A DNA stretch of 38,896 nucleotides from positions 1,408 through 40,303 of the forward strand of contig ONCJ01000018.1 in the NCBI GenBank assembly GCA_900316295.1, given 5' to 3'. Below are positions 16,937 to 26,016 of the stretch, piece by piece (within the stretch, counting starts at the first letter, position 1; every line of letters starts with the position of its first letter). The translations under genes and the position numbers were made by a program. The DNA is from an uncultured Prevotella sp. GTDB taxonomy: Bacteria; Bacteroidota; Bacteroidia; Bacteroidales; Bacteroidaceae. The notes below the pieces were generated by a model, which was not told the origin of the DNA, made no database searches, and saw only the letters and a program-made list of their open reading frames with translations.

Positions 16937-19345
16937 TTACTTTACCGTCTCTGAAACATTCTGCTTTTCATAGTATGCCTTATAGTCCTCACCACCATAC
17001 TGCAGTCCGAGGTCTTCGCCTGCAAGAGCGTCGCAGACACCCTTGTAAGCCCACTTACGCTTGAACTTTGCATCGAAGAGGTTTGGTGTCTGACCCTTGA
17101 GCCAATACTCGTGCTCGTCCTCTGCATCGGTGAGCGACCAGATGGTGATACCACTCTGCTGAGCCTCAGGAACATTCTCAAAGTAAGACTCGAAGACTGT
17201 CCTAAAGGCATCGCTCTGTGCCTTATACTGTGCTGCCGATGGCGAGCTGGTGCCAAGAGAGATGTCGAGCTCTGTGACACGTACCAGCTTGCCTGTAGCC
17301 GCCAGGGTCTGGAACATTGCGTCTACCTGCTCACGCAGCTGTGCTACCTTCGCGTTGTTATTGTCAGCGTCGTCGTTGGTACCAGAGAGAGTGATGTGCA
17401 TCTGTGAACCGATGCCATCAACTATTGGCGAACCATTGTCTGCATCAATCTTGTTGACGAAGTCGACTACTGCAGCGAGCTTGCCTGGCGAAGTCTCGAG
17501 ATTGTAGTCATTATAGAACAGCTTGGTCTCTGCAGGCAGGTACTGGCGTGCAAACTGGAAGGCCTTGACTGCATAGTCGGGCACGTAGTAGCCCCAATAG
17601 AAGTGGCCGCTACCCCAGTTGAGATTGAGTCCATTGTATTCCTCGCCCTCTTGTGGTTCCTTATCGTAAACGACATTGCCGTCACCATCATTGACAGAAC
17701 CGCCGAACACGCCGTCATAGCCACGTGGCTTGTTGCTTCCGTCAGCAATAGCCTCATTGATGACATCATAGCCTACTGGCACGATACCCTTCTCATTGAG
17801 GTGCTCAGCCATACCCTTGATCCATGCTTCCATAGCATCAGTGAGGATAGCCGCCTTCTCTTCTGGTGTCTTGTATTCATAACTAATGCCACCAGCACGG
17901 CGTTTTGCCGCATAAAAGCGCTTTGAAGAAGATGTCTGATCCTTCTTCGGTCCAAACTTGAAATCATCAATCCATATAACGCTGTTTGGAGTACCACCAA
18001 ACTGCAGGCCAATACGAACAACATCTGCAGGATTACCGTCGTATGTAAACTCACCCTCACACTTCACCCAGTCTGAAGGGGCTGTGAAGTTACTCCCGTA
18101 CATGCCACTATAGCTTGCGTTCTGACCTATAAACTGCACTGTTATTCCATCTGGCGACTTGAGATAGAACGAGTAAGCATAGACAGTACCTTCAACCAGA
18201 CCGTCTGGCACTGGCCACCATAGCTGGCAGTCGTAGTTGACAGAAGTCTCGCCATCCATAGCACACTTTAGTGCGTACTTGCCACTATGCCCGCCTTCTT
18301 CAACGGTTCTTGTATAGTGTGTCCAGCCTGTCCAACCATTATCGTTTCCGTCATCGAAATTGGAGTTAGTGACGATATTATCCATTGTCTCTGCGATCTT
18401 CTTACCAAACTTGAAGTCATCAACATAAACTACGGAATTGGGGGTACCACCAAACTGCAGACCTATACGAATAACATCTGCAGGATTACCGTCGTATGTA
18501 AATTCTCCCTCGCAGAACGTCCAATCGCTACCAGCTGTCACAGTTTTCTTATAGAGACCACTATAACTGCTGTTCTGTCCGATTAACTGCACGCTGATAT
18601 TATCTGGCGACTTAACCCAGAATCCATAATAATATGTTACACCTTCCTCAAGAGGTTGTGACAGTGACCACCATAGCTGACAGTCGTAGTTGACAGAAGT
18701 CTCACCATCCATCTCACACTTCAAGGCATAGTCACTGTCATGACCACCACTGACCACACTACGTGAGTAATGAGACCAACCGTTCCAACCAGAATCATTA
18801 CCATCTTCAAAACCAGAGTTGGTGACGATATTCTCACACTTGTCATCATCGCCTGAGTCTATAACCATCTTAGGCGCGATTAGTGATTTCAGATAGGTCT
18901 GGTTCTGCTGTGTATGCCAGATGAAGTTGTGACCATATAGCTTCATGCCATCCTCCTGCAACGCGTCGAGTGCAGGATCGAGGTTGGCGAAATTAAGCGA
19001 GCCATTGTTCTTCACGATAGCATCCATCTTCATGGCGTTACCCCATGTAATCATCTGGAAGTTGTCACGAGAGAGCTCACGACGTCCGTCCTCGCCCATA
19101 TAGATATTCATGCCGATACCAAGACCGAGGGTCATATTGGGGTGATTCTCCTCAGCATACGCCTTGATGTCGTCATAGTTGGCAAGCACCTCCTTCACTG
19201 CGAGCGGTATTTCAGCGGCGGTAACAGAATCGCCCTGACTCTTCCACTCCATGATCTGGTCATCGCAGGAGGTCATGCCTAACGACAATGCTATCGAGAT
19301 GGCGAGCGCTCCTCCCACATTATTATATATATTATAAGTTTTCAT
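16937..19345 (-). CDS. GH10 endo-1,4-beta-xylanase lipoprotein with two CBMs inserted in the catalytic domain
   Basis: An 802-residue lipoprotein (SLGMTSC, Cys27, then DDQ) expected on the cell surface, where it cuts xylan backbones. The GH10 barrel is split. The first part (about 40-165) holds GHNFIWHTQQN. Two carbohydrate-binding modules of the CBM4/9-type fold follow at about 168-315 and 320-467. The barrel then resumes near 485. The catalytic acid/base is Glu531 (DVINEAI) and the nucleophile is Glu692 (VTELDIS). Xylanases with CBMs inserted inside GH10 are known from xylan loci of Bacteroides and Prevotella (Xyn10C/Xyn10A type). The two modules are a tandem duplication with a 453-bp offset. 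It is the last gene of the SusC-SusD-SGBP operon, 31 nt after the SGBP gene. The start at 19345 fits the lipoprotein signal. Confidence 0.95.
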   Translation of the reverse strand: MKTYNIYNNVGGALAISIALSLGMTSCDDQIMEWKSQGDSVTAAEIPLAVKEVLANYDDIKAYAEENHPNMTLGLGIGMNIYMGEDGRRELSRDNFQMITWGNAMKMDAIVKNNGSLNFANLDPALDALQEDGMKLYGHNFIWHTQQNQTYLKSLIAPKMVIDSGDDDKCENIVTNSGFEDGNDSGWNGWSHYSRSVVSGGHDSDYALKCEMDGETSVNYDCQLWWSLSQPLEEGVTYYYGFWVKSPDNISVQLIGQNSSYSGLYKKTVTAGSDWTFCEGEFTYDGNPADVIRIGLQFGGTPNSVVYVDDFKFGKKIAETMDNIVTNSNFDDGNDNGWTGWTHYTRTVEEGGHSGKYALKCAMDGETSVNYDCQLWWPVPDGLVEGTVYAYSFYLKSPDGITVQFIGQNASYSGMYGSNFTAPSDWVKCEGEFTYDGNPADVVRIGLQFGGTPNSVIWIDDFKFGPKKDQTSSSKRFYAAKRRAGGISYEYKTPEEKAAILTDAMEAWIKGMAEHLNEKGIVPVGYDVINEAIADGSNKPRGYDGVFGGSVNDGDGNVVYDKEPQEGEEYNGLNLNWGSGHFYWGYYVPDYAVKAFQFARQYLPAETKLFYNDYNLETSPGKLAAVVDFVNKIDADNGSPIVDGIGSQMHITLSGTNDDADNNNAKVAQLREQVDAMFQTLAATGKLVRVTELDISLGTSSPSAAQYKAQSDAFRTVFESYFENVPEAQQSGITIWSLTDAEDEHEYWLKGQTPNLFDAKFKRKWAYKGVCDALAGEDLGLQYGGEDYKAYYEKQNVSETVK
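17940..18842 (-). repeat. In-frame tandem duplication encoding two CBMs
   Basis: Two modules of about 148 residues each share NIVTNS at the start, MDGETSVNYDCQLWW in the middle and FTYDGNPADV plus RIGLQFGGTPNSV near the end. At the DNA level 18021-18049 is identical to 18474-18502, and CAGTCGTAGTTGACAGAAG at 18228 recurs at 18681. Both pairs are 453 bp apart, exactly 151 codons. Confidence 0.9.
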
Positions 19346-19376
19346 AATATAGCTTTTAGTTTTTGGTTTTTAGTTT

Positions 19377-20825
19377 TTACTCTTCCTCTTCGTCATCGAA
19401 GTCACTGACAGGAATGCTCTTGATATTGACTACACGGATGTTGTCAATATAGATAGGCTGACTGAACGTACTCGAAGCAAAGATCTTGTCCTCACTGAAC
19501 TCGAGGTCAGCATTAACAAACAACATCAGGAAGTTGCGATAAGAACCTGAGTTACGATCCTCACAAACCTTCTGGAAAGTAGTTTCAGCCGCCGTAGCCT
19601 TGTCTGCATCCTTTGTAGCGGTGTCGGGATTGTAGTTACCGAACTTAGACAAAGGCAGGGTGATGGTCTGCCAACGGCCACCAGTGGTAAACGGAGTAGT
19701 TGTTCCATCCTCGTTAAGCCATGGCACCCATACGGCTGCAGTATTAATATACTGAGAGCTAAACTTAGTACAGCCAGAGCCATAACCATAGTTGGAGAGG
19801 TTGTTCTGCAAAGAGAACTCGAGCTGGCCACTCTCAAACCACTCGCCTGGTACATAGATATCAAACTGTATTGCGACATCACTGGCAAGAGTCTCCTCTG
19901 GTATAAACTGATACATGCGGCTGGTCCAGTCGTCAGTAGGCTCATCATTGCCGGCTGTAGCCCAAAGGAGTGAATTGGAGCCTGCATCGATGCCGCCATC
20001 GTCGAGCTTGGACTGAGGTATGAGCATACAAACCTTACCGCGTCCCGTGTTCAAAGGATCGTCTACGAGGTCATCAGTTCCATAAGTAGCCGACCAAGAG
20101 CCCATTGAGCCAAGTCCGTCGAAATTGAGAATATAGCAGTTGTTGTCATTAAAATACTCAGGTGTCTTAGCTGTACCATTGGCACCAACGCTTGTGATAG
20201 AACCTGCAACGCTGAGATCAGCACTTGCGGGGACTACAAAGCTATAGTATTCACCATCCTCATCGCTGATGATGTCTTCCTCGGTGATAGTCGTACCATC
20301 AGGCAGAGTTACCAGTGTGGTCTCCTGCAAGTTGTCACCATAGACGGTTACTGTCTCGCCGTGCTTTGGCAAAGTATTGTCGACACTTGTTATAGACGGT
20401 GAAGAAGCCATGATGATAAAATCATAGACGAGCATCTCGCCGTTCTTCTTTATCAGGGTGATGGTATTACGTACCTCGTCATCTGCATCGGCGATAGGAG
20501 TCTCTTTCTTCAGTTGTACCCAAATGTTATTATTTGTCATCAAGGCGTTATTGAAATATGTCTCATAGCCATTGATGAGAACCTTACGAAGTCCACTGAA
20601 GCCAGAGCCTTGAATACGTATGAGCTGACCCAGACGGGCAAAGGTGACCTCTCTGTCAGGAACGTTAGACTTAACATCCTGGAGGAACACCTTGTCGATG
20701 GTCATGGATGTCGATGGTCTGAGTTCGTCAGAATTGCCATTGTCATCGTCGCTACATGCAACAAACGAGAAGGCTGCGAACAACAGGCACAAAGTCCAAA
20801 AATATTTTGTCGTTTTCATAGTCAT
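19377..20825 (-). CDS. Xylan-operon surface glycan-binding protein with IPT/TIG domains
   Basis: The protein has 482 residues with a lipobox at FSFVAC followed by SDDDNGNSDE, a strong surface-export signal. Two IPT/TIG-like beta domains follow: residues about 45-145 (LGQLIRIQGSGFSGLRKVLING) and about 145-225 (PSITSVDNTLPKHGETVTVYG). The C-terminal binding domain (about 230-475) has a jelly-roll-like pattern with conserved Trp and Tyr (FDIYVPGEWFESGQLEFSL; WVPWLNEDG; GGRWQTITLPLSKFG). This matches the SGBP-B/XusE type lying between SusD and the Xyn10 gene in xylan loci. It should hold xylan at the surface for the neighbouring xylanase and SusCD. ATG 20819 is an alternative start two codons in. 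The acidic end DDEEEE is unusual. Confidence 0.88.
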   Translation of the reverse strand: MTMKTTKYFWTLCLLFAAFSFVACSDDDNGNSDELRPSTSMTIDKVFLQDVKSNVPDREVTFARLGQLIRIQGSGFSGLRKVLINGYETYFNNALMTNNNIWVQLKKETPIADADDEVRNTITLIKKNGEMLVYDFIIMASSPSITSVDNTLPKHGETVTVYGDNLQETTLVTLPDGTTITEEDIISDEDGEYYSFVVPASADLSVAGSITSVGANGTAKTPEYFNDNNCYILNFDGLGSMGSWSATYGTDDLVDDPLNTGRGKVCMLIPQSKLDDGGIDAGSNSLLWATAGNDEPTDDWTSRMYQFIPEETLASDVAIQFDIYVPGEWFESGQLEFSLQNNLSNYGYGSGCTKFSSQYINTAAVWVPWLNEDGTTTPFTTGGRWQTITLPLSKFGNYNPDTATKDADKATAAETTFQKVCEDRNSGSYRNFLMLFVNADLEFSEDKIFASSTFSQPIYIDNIRVVNIKSIPVSDFDDEEEE

Positions 20826-20851
20826 TTTTGTTTTTATTGTTTTATATAGTG

Positions 20852-20868
20852 ACTATAGTACCTATAGT
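20852..20868 (-). promoter_or_regulatory. Inverted repeat between the susD and SGBP genes
   Basis: ACTATAG-TAC-CTATAGT is a perfect 7-bp dyad in the 58-nt gap. It could be an mRNA processing or stability hairpin that sets the protein ratio, or chance in AT-rich DNA. Confidence 0.3.
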
Positions 20869-20883
20869 ATCTATTATTATATT

Positions 20884-22683
20884 TTAGAATAAATCTGCAT
20901 CACTTACTTCGCGCTCACCAAAGGTGTATGCCTCGGTCGGAACGACACCATTGGCATCTGACTTCAGCAGCGGATTCTTCGTAGCGTCAGTATCAGGTAT
21001 CGGCAACACGAGATTGCGCGCTGTAGCTACAGATACACTTGGACCAGGCAGAGAATAGCTGTCGCTGAGCTTATACTCGTGAGTAGAGCTATCATAGTAG
21101 CTGGCATTACGATACTGGTTGTTGACATAGTTCACCACCTCTGTCTGCTCATAGTAGCCACGACGCAGGAGGAAGTACCAATATAGTCCCTCGAAGGCAA
21201 GCTCTACACGATACTCATGGCGCAGGTCCTCGTATGTCACTTTGCTCTTGGTTGGCATCTCAGCACGCTGACGGATGGCATTGAAGAGCTCAAGAGCCGT
21301 TGCATCTGTGGTCTGCCACAACTTTATCTCAGTACCATGAATGTCCACCTCCGTACCAACATACTCAAGGCAAGCGTCAACATAGTTCAGGTAGACCTCT
21401 GCCAGACGCATCATGTAGGTGTTGATTCCAGAGTTGTTGTTTGCAGCAATGCCATTGACTGCGTTAGTTCCGATGACATACTTCTTGATATTTGCGCCCT
21501 GGCTACCTGCACTCTCTGTCTCGCCATAGATATATGGTTTCTCAGGATCGGTAGAGAACTCAGGATAGACTTCGCCATAGGATGCTACGGAGTAATGACG
21601 ACGTATAGGATCGTCAATGGTTACATCAAGCGTCTTGTCATTATACTCCTTAAACTCCTTCCACAAGTCATACGAGCAGTAGGTTGAACCACCCCAAGAG
21701 TTTCCTGTATTGACCTGTGTGCTCCAAGCCAAGAAACGTGTCATGGAGTTGGCAAGACCGGCAGGTGCACCTGACTGCCACTGCAACTGGAAGATGCTCT
21801 CACTGTTATTGTTCTGTGTCTTATAGTCAAAAAGGGAAGCATAGTTGCCAAGCAACTGATAAGGGCCCTCATTGATAACCTTCAAGGCCGCCTTCTTTGC
21901 TGCATTAAGGTAATATGGATTACGAGACTGGCTAATGAAGTTGGTCTGGATATTGGTACCATCATAACGGCCAGTGGTGGTCACACCAGCCATGGACAGA
22001 TACAGACGAGACAACATAGCGTAGGCTGCATACTTGTTGACTCTACCTGATGCTGGTGATGATGCAGGCAGGTTGACCGCGGCATATTCCATATCACGGA
22101 TGGCAAACTCGAAGATGTCTGTGCGAGAGGATGCAGGAACATTATAGTTGTTAACCAGCTCCTGAGTATTCTCATACAGGACACCACATCCCCACAGAGA
22201 ACCAACATACCAGTATGCGAGTCCACGCATGAAGCGAGCCTCTGCAACGCCCTGAGTCTTGGCTGTCTGAGAAACTCCTGACGAGGAATAATTCTGTATG
22301 TTATTAATGGTATTGTTTGCCTGAGCGACAATGGTATAGAACGAAACCCAAGCATCGTTCAATCCATTGGAAGCACCCGACTCAGTGAAGTTGGTATATG
22401 GATAGATATAGTCAGAATACTGCGCCGTGATGTTGTTTGAACGTCCATCACCCATACCATAGTATGACTTATCATTGAACATGTACCACACATAATTATA
22501 TAGTGGCAAGAGTGCCTGTGACACAGCCTCATCAGAGGTAAAGAAGTTTTCCTGGCTGAGCTGGTAGGTATTGCTCTGGTCGAGGAAGCTATCGTCAGCA
22601 CCACAGCCCGACAGTGTCACGACTCCTGCTAAAGCTATCGTATATTTTAATATTGTAGTTTTCATAATCGTTACTATTTTCAT
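20884..22683 (-). CDS. SusD-family lipoprotein of the xylan operon
   Basis: The 599-residue lid subunit partners the SusC at 22691-25888. The lipobox is VVTLSGC followed by GADDSFLDQ. SusD hallmarks include QANNTINNIQNYSSSG, EARFMRGLAYWYVGSLWGCG, YAAYAMLSRLYLSMAG, RLAEVYLNYVDACLEY and VELAFEGLYWYFLLRRGYYE. The first ATG lies 7 nt after the SusC stop. The in-frame ATG at 22665 gives a more typical signal peptide (MKTTILKYTIALAGVV) and may be the real start. Position with SGBP and GH10 genes indicates xylo-oligosaccharides as ligand (XusB/XusD type). Confidence 0.93.
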   Translation of the reverse strand: MKIVTIMKTTILKYTIALAGVVTLSGCGADDSFLDQSNTYQLSQENFFTSDEAVSQALLPLYNYVWYMFNDKSYYGMGDGRSNNITAQYSDYIYPYTNFTESGASNGLNDAWVSFYTIVAQANNTINNIQNYSSSGVSQTAKTQGVAEARFMRGLAYWYVGSLWGCGVLYENTQELVNNYNVPASSRTDIFEFAIRDMEYAAVNLPASSPASGRVNKYAAYAMLSRLYLSMAGVTTTGRYDGTNIQTNFISQSRNPYYLNAAKKAALKVINEGPYQLLGNYASLFDYKTQNNNSESIFQLQWQSGAPAGLANSMTRFLAWSTQVNTGNSWGGSTYCSYDLWKEFKEYNDKTLDVTIDDPIRRHYSVASYGEVYPEFSTDPEKPYIYGETESAGSQGANIKKYVIGTNAVNGIAANNNSGINTYMMRLAEVYLNYVDACLEYVGTEVDIHGTEIKLWQTTDATALELFNAIRQRAEMPTKSKVTYEDLRHEYRVELAFEGLYWYFLLRRGYYEQTEVVNYVNNQYRNASYYDSSTHEYKLSDSYSLPGPSVSVATARNLVLPIPDTDATKNPLLKSDANGVVPTEAYTFGEREVSDADLF

Positions 22684-22690
22684 TTATCAA

Positions 22691-25600
22691 TTAGAACTGC
22701 AGGTTGACACCAAGCGTATAGATACGTGGCGATGGATAACGGCTATAGTCTACGCCATTGAGAAGAGCATCACCATGGTGGGAGCCGACTTCTGGGTCAA
22801 GTCCTTTGTACTTGGTCCAGGTGTGTAGGTTCTGGATATTGCAATAGAATTTCACATTGCTCAGGAAAATATTTCTAAGCAGTTTGCGTGGCAATGTATA
22901 TGACAGAGAGATATTCTGCAGGCGAATGAACGAGCCATCCTCTACATACTTATCACTGGTACGGAAGTTATTGTTCACGCCACTCTCTGTGGAGAGACGC
23001 GGCTGGATAGTACCAGTGTTCACTACATGGTAGTTACGATAGTCCTCAGGTCCATCTGGATCGATTTTCTCAAGACGGGCATAGTCGAGGACAGAAACCA
23101 ACTGGTTGCTGGAAGCACCCGTCACGTCAAGCCAACGACGTCCGTAGTTCATGACTTTATTTCCATAAGAACCAGTGAACTGGATGCTCAGGTCGAAGCC
23201 TTTGTATGAGAAGGTGTTGCCGAGACCCCAGGTGAACTTTGGCTCAGGGTTGCCAATGAAGGTCTGGTCGTCGTCGTCGATAACACCATCACCATTCTTA
23301 TCCCAATAGATATAGTCGCCAATGAACACGCCACCCGATGTTGACGAAGTCGCCATAGACGCACCCTTCGGCAGGGCTACAGGCTGGATATTACCATCAG
23401 CATCCTTATAGTAGAAGTCCTCAGGCTTGTCGAAGCGACCAATCACCTTGTAACCCCAGAACTGTCCAATGGGCTTACCTACAACGGTATTGGTGACTGT
23501 AGACACGTCAGAACCGATCTGCAGAGTCTTTGGCAGACTTCCTGTCTCAGAATCAAGAGAGAGGACCTTGTTTCTGTTCAGGGAGAACACGAGATTAGAA
23601 CGCCATGAGAAGTCTTTCTTCTCAATATTTACTGTGTTCACGCTGATCTCTATACCTGTGTTACGCAGCGAGCCCACGTTACCCCATGGGTTGCTGGCTG
23701 TACCGTATGCCTCACTCGAGCCTGCGCCCGAACCTACGAATGCAGGCAAGTCAAGACGCATCAGGAGGTCTTTGGTCTTCTTATAGTACCAGTCGAAGAC
23801 GATATCGATGCGGTTGTGGAAAAGTGCGAGGTCAACACCTACGTTATAAGAATAGGTAGTCTCCCACTTCAGCTTAGGATTAGCATTATTACCATTGAGC
23901 ACACCCACGCCCCAGGGAGTGGTATAGTTGGAGAGCAGAGCCATATACGCCCAGTCTGCTACGTTCTGGTTACCTGTAGCACCCCAGCCCAGTCGTAGCT
24001 TCAGGTTGCTGATGACGTTGTTGTCCTTGAGGAAGGCCTCCTGGCTAGCACGCCATGCAAGGGCAGCCGAGGGGAACCATCCCCAACGATTACCATCTGC
24101 AAACTTGGAAGAACCATCACGACGCAGTGTTGCTGTCAGCAAATAGCGATCATCATAGTTGTAAAGCAGTCGTCCGAAATATGAGAAGAGGGATGTACGG
24201 TTCTGGTAGTTGCTTGCCCCGTATTCTTTTTTCAGGTTCACATTATTACCAGTGGTCTCACCAGCAACAAGGTCTATCACATTATTAGAAAGATAGCCAG
24301 AGTTGTCAGCATACATATTCTCATAGTAGCTATGGCTCATCTCCTGACCAATCATCGCATTGATGTTATGCTTCTCTGCGATTGTTCCGTTATATGTCAG
24401 GATATTGCGCCATGACCAGTACTTTGAGTCAGCCTTATCCCAAGAACCCTTACGCTCGGTGTTCTCCTTGATTCCAAACTTATAGTCTGGCGTATATGTC
24501 TTTATCTTGTTAAGATTATAGTCAGCACTAAGTTCTGTCTTGAACGTCAAGCCCTTGACGATTGTTGCCTCCAGATAGGTGTTAACACGGAAGTTGAGGC
24601 GCTTGGCGTAATTAGTCTTTATCTCTGCCAATGCCACTGCATTCTCAGGCATCCACTGATCGTCTGGACCATCATAGCCACCATTAGGATTGTGGACTGC
24701 CACTGATGGTTGTGAACGCAGAGCGGTATTGATGATGTCCCAGTTCTTCTCCATCTCCTGACGAGAGTCAGACAGAGAGAACGAGATACCACCCTTCAGC
24801 CACTTCTTCAGTTCGCTATCAATATTACCACGAAGGGTCTGACGCTTGAAGCCTGTGCTCAGAGCAATACCATCTTGGTTCAAGTAGCCAGCACTGATAG
24901 CGTATGTGGTTTTGTCTGTTCCACCTGTGATAGACAAGCTGTGGTTGGTCATAAAAGCTGTAGAAAACAACTCATCCTGCCAGTCAGTACCATTGGCGAG
25001 AAGATCAGGATTGATGTATGAGCTTGATGCCTCCCTGATACCAGCGTCAGCAATATCATTGTTGTGCTGAGCATACTGGCGCAGGTTCATGACATGCAGC
25101 TTCTTTGGCATCTTCTGCCATCCTATATAGCCGTCGTAGGTCACCGTAGCCTCTCCGCTTTGACCACGCTTAGTAGTAATCATGATGACACCATTGCTCG
25201 CACGCGAACCATAAATAGCTGTTGCAGACGCATCCTTGAGGATGTCCATCGTCACGATGTCACTCGGGTTGATGGCTGCCAACGGGTTGGTGTTACCATT
25301 GTCTGAACCATCAGAGTCGACGATTACACCATCGATGACGAAGATTGGCTGAGAGGTAGCGGTAAGCGAGTTGGTACCACGAATACGAATGGTCGAAGAT
25401 CCACCAGGAGTACCTGTATTTGCCTGTATCTGCACACCGGCGGCACGTCCCTGCAATACCTGGTCGACGCTGGTAGGAACAGACTTCTCAATAGCTTTGT
25501 TGTCGACCTGAGTAACAGCACCTGTCAAGTCAGACTTACGCATGGTACCATAACCTACTACGACAACCTCGCTCAGCTGTTCAGCATCCTGTGACAACAA

Positions 25601-25888
25601 CACGTCAATGCGCGGCTGTGCACCAACTTTGACTTCCTTGGTCAAATAACCTACATAAGAGAATTCCAAGGTTGCGCCCCTTGGTGCGTCAATAGTGTAA
25701 TTACCGTCAATGTCGGTAACCGCACCTGTCGCTGATCCCTTCACTCTCACTGTCGCACCAATCACGGGTCCTTCGTGGTCGGTGACAGTACCTGTAATTG
25801 TCGTGTTCTGAGCCATCACTCCTCCAGGAAGCAATGTAAACAGAACCAACAAGAAGAGGTACTTCATAACGTTAGTAGTGCTTTTCAT
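22691..25888 (-). CDS. SusC-family TonB-dependent transporter of the xylan operon
   Basis: A 1065-residue outer membrane importer. It has a signal peptide (LFLLVLFTLLPGGVMAQ), a carboxypeptidase-D-like domain (ITGTVTDHEGPVIGATVRV; YVGYLTKEV), the signature LSEVVVVGYGTMRKSDLTG and the plug end DASATAIYGSRASNGVIMIT. The barrel ends LGVNLQF. It heads the operon SusC-SusD-SGBP-GH10, the Xus-type xylan core. ATG 25867 (MKYLFLLVLF) is an alternative start giving a shorter signal peptide. Its promoter has a good -7 box but no -33 element, consistent with dependence on an activator bound at the TGAAACA repeats upstream. Confidence 0.95.
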   Translation of the reverse strand: MKSTTNVMKYLFLLVLFTLLPGGVMAQNTTITGTVTDHEGPVIGATVRVKGSATGAVTDIDGNYTIDAPRGATLEFSYVGYLTKEVKVGAQPRIDVLLSQDAEQLSEVVVVGYGTMRKSDLTGAVTQVDNKAIEKSVPTSVDQVLQGRAAGVQIQANTGTPGGSSTIRIRGTNSLTATSQPIFVIDGVIVDSDGSDNGNTNPLAAINPSDIVTMDILKDASATAIYGSRASNGVIMITTKRGQSGEATVTYDGYIGWQKMPKKLHVMNLRQYAQHNNDIADAGIREASSSYINPDLLANGTDWQDELFSTAFMTNHSLSITGGTDKTTYAISAGYLNQDGIALSTGFKRQTLRGNIDSELKKWLKGGISFSLSDSRQEMEKNWDIINTALRSQPSVAVHNPNGGYDGPDDQWMPENAVALAEIKTNYAKRLNFRVNTYLEATIVKGLTFKTELSADYNLNKIKTYTPDYKFGIKENTERKGSWDKADSKYWSWRNILTYNGTIAEKHNINAMIGQEMSHSYYENMYADNSGYLSNNVIDLVAGETTGNNVNLKKEYGASNYQNRTSLFSYFGRLLYNYDDRYLLTATLRRDGSSKFADGNRWGWFPSAALAWRASQEAFLKDNNVISNLKLRLGWGATGNQNVADWAYMALLSNYTTPWGVGVLNGNNANPKLKWETTYSYNVGVDLALFHNRIDIVFDWYYKKTKDLLMRLDLPAFVGSGAGSSEAYGTASNPWGNVGSLRNTGIEISVNTVNIEKKDFSWRSNLVFSLNRNKVLSLDSETGSLPKTLQIGSDVSTVTNTVVGKPIGQFWGYKVIGRFDKPEDFYYKDADGNIQPVALPKGASMATSSTSGGVFIGDYIYWDKNGDGVIDDDDQTFIGNPEPKFTWGLGNTFSYKGFDLSIQFTGSYGNKVMNYGRRWLDVTGASSNQLVSVLDYARLEKIDPDGPEDYRNYHVVNTGTIQPRLSTESGVNNNFRTSDKYVEDGSFIRLQNISLSYTLPRKLLRNIFLSNVKFYCNIQNLHTWTKYKGLDPEVGSHHGDALLNGVDYSRYPSPRIYTLGVNLQF

Positions 25889-25935
25889 GTTAAAAAAGTT
25901 TTTAGTGTTAGATAGTTTAAGACAATTTCTGGAGG

Positions 25936-25991
25936 CAAAGGTAAACGTTTACGTAGTTTCACGTGTTATTTTTTGTTTCATTCATGTTTCA
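25936..25991 (-). promoter_or_regulatory. Activator-type promoter of the xylan SusCD operon
   Basis: The minus strand has a -7 box TACCTTTG (25943-25936) but no TTTG 19-21 nt upstream. Overlapping the box is the perfect 12-bp palindrome GTAAACGTTTAC (25941-25952). Further upstream, minus-strand TGAAACA occurs at 25991-25985 and 25980-25974 (11-bp spacing), with a weaker copy TGAAACT at 25961-25955. This layout suits an AraC-type activator near -30 to -60 and possibly a second, LacI-like factor over the box. Binding is inferred. Confidence 0.5.
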
Positions 25992-26016
25992 TTTTATTGC
26001 AAAACGTATTTTTTCA

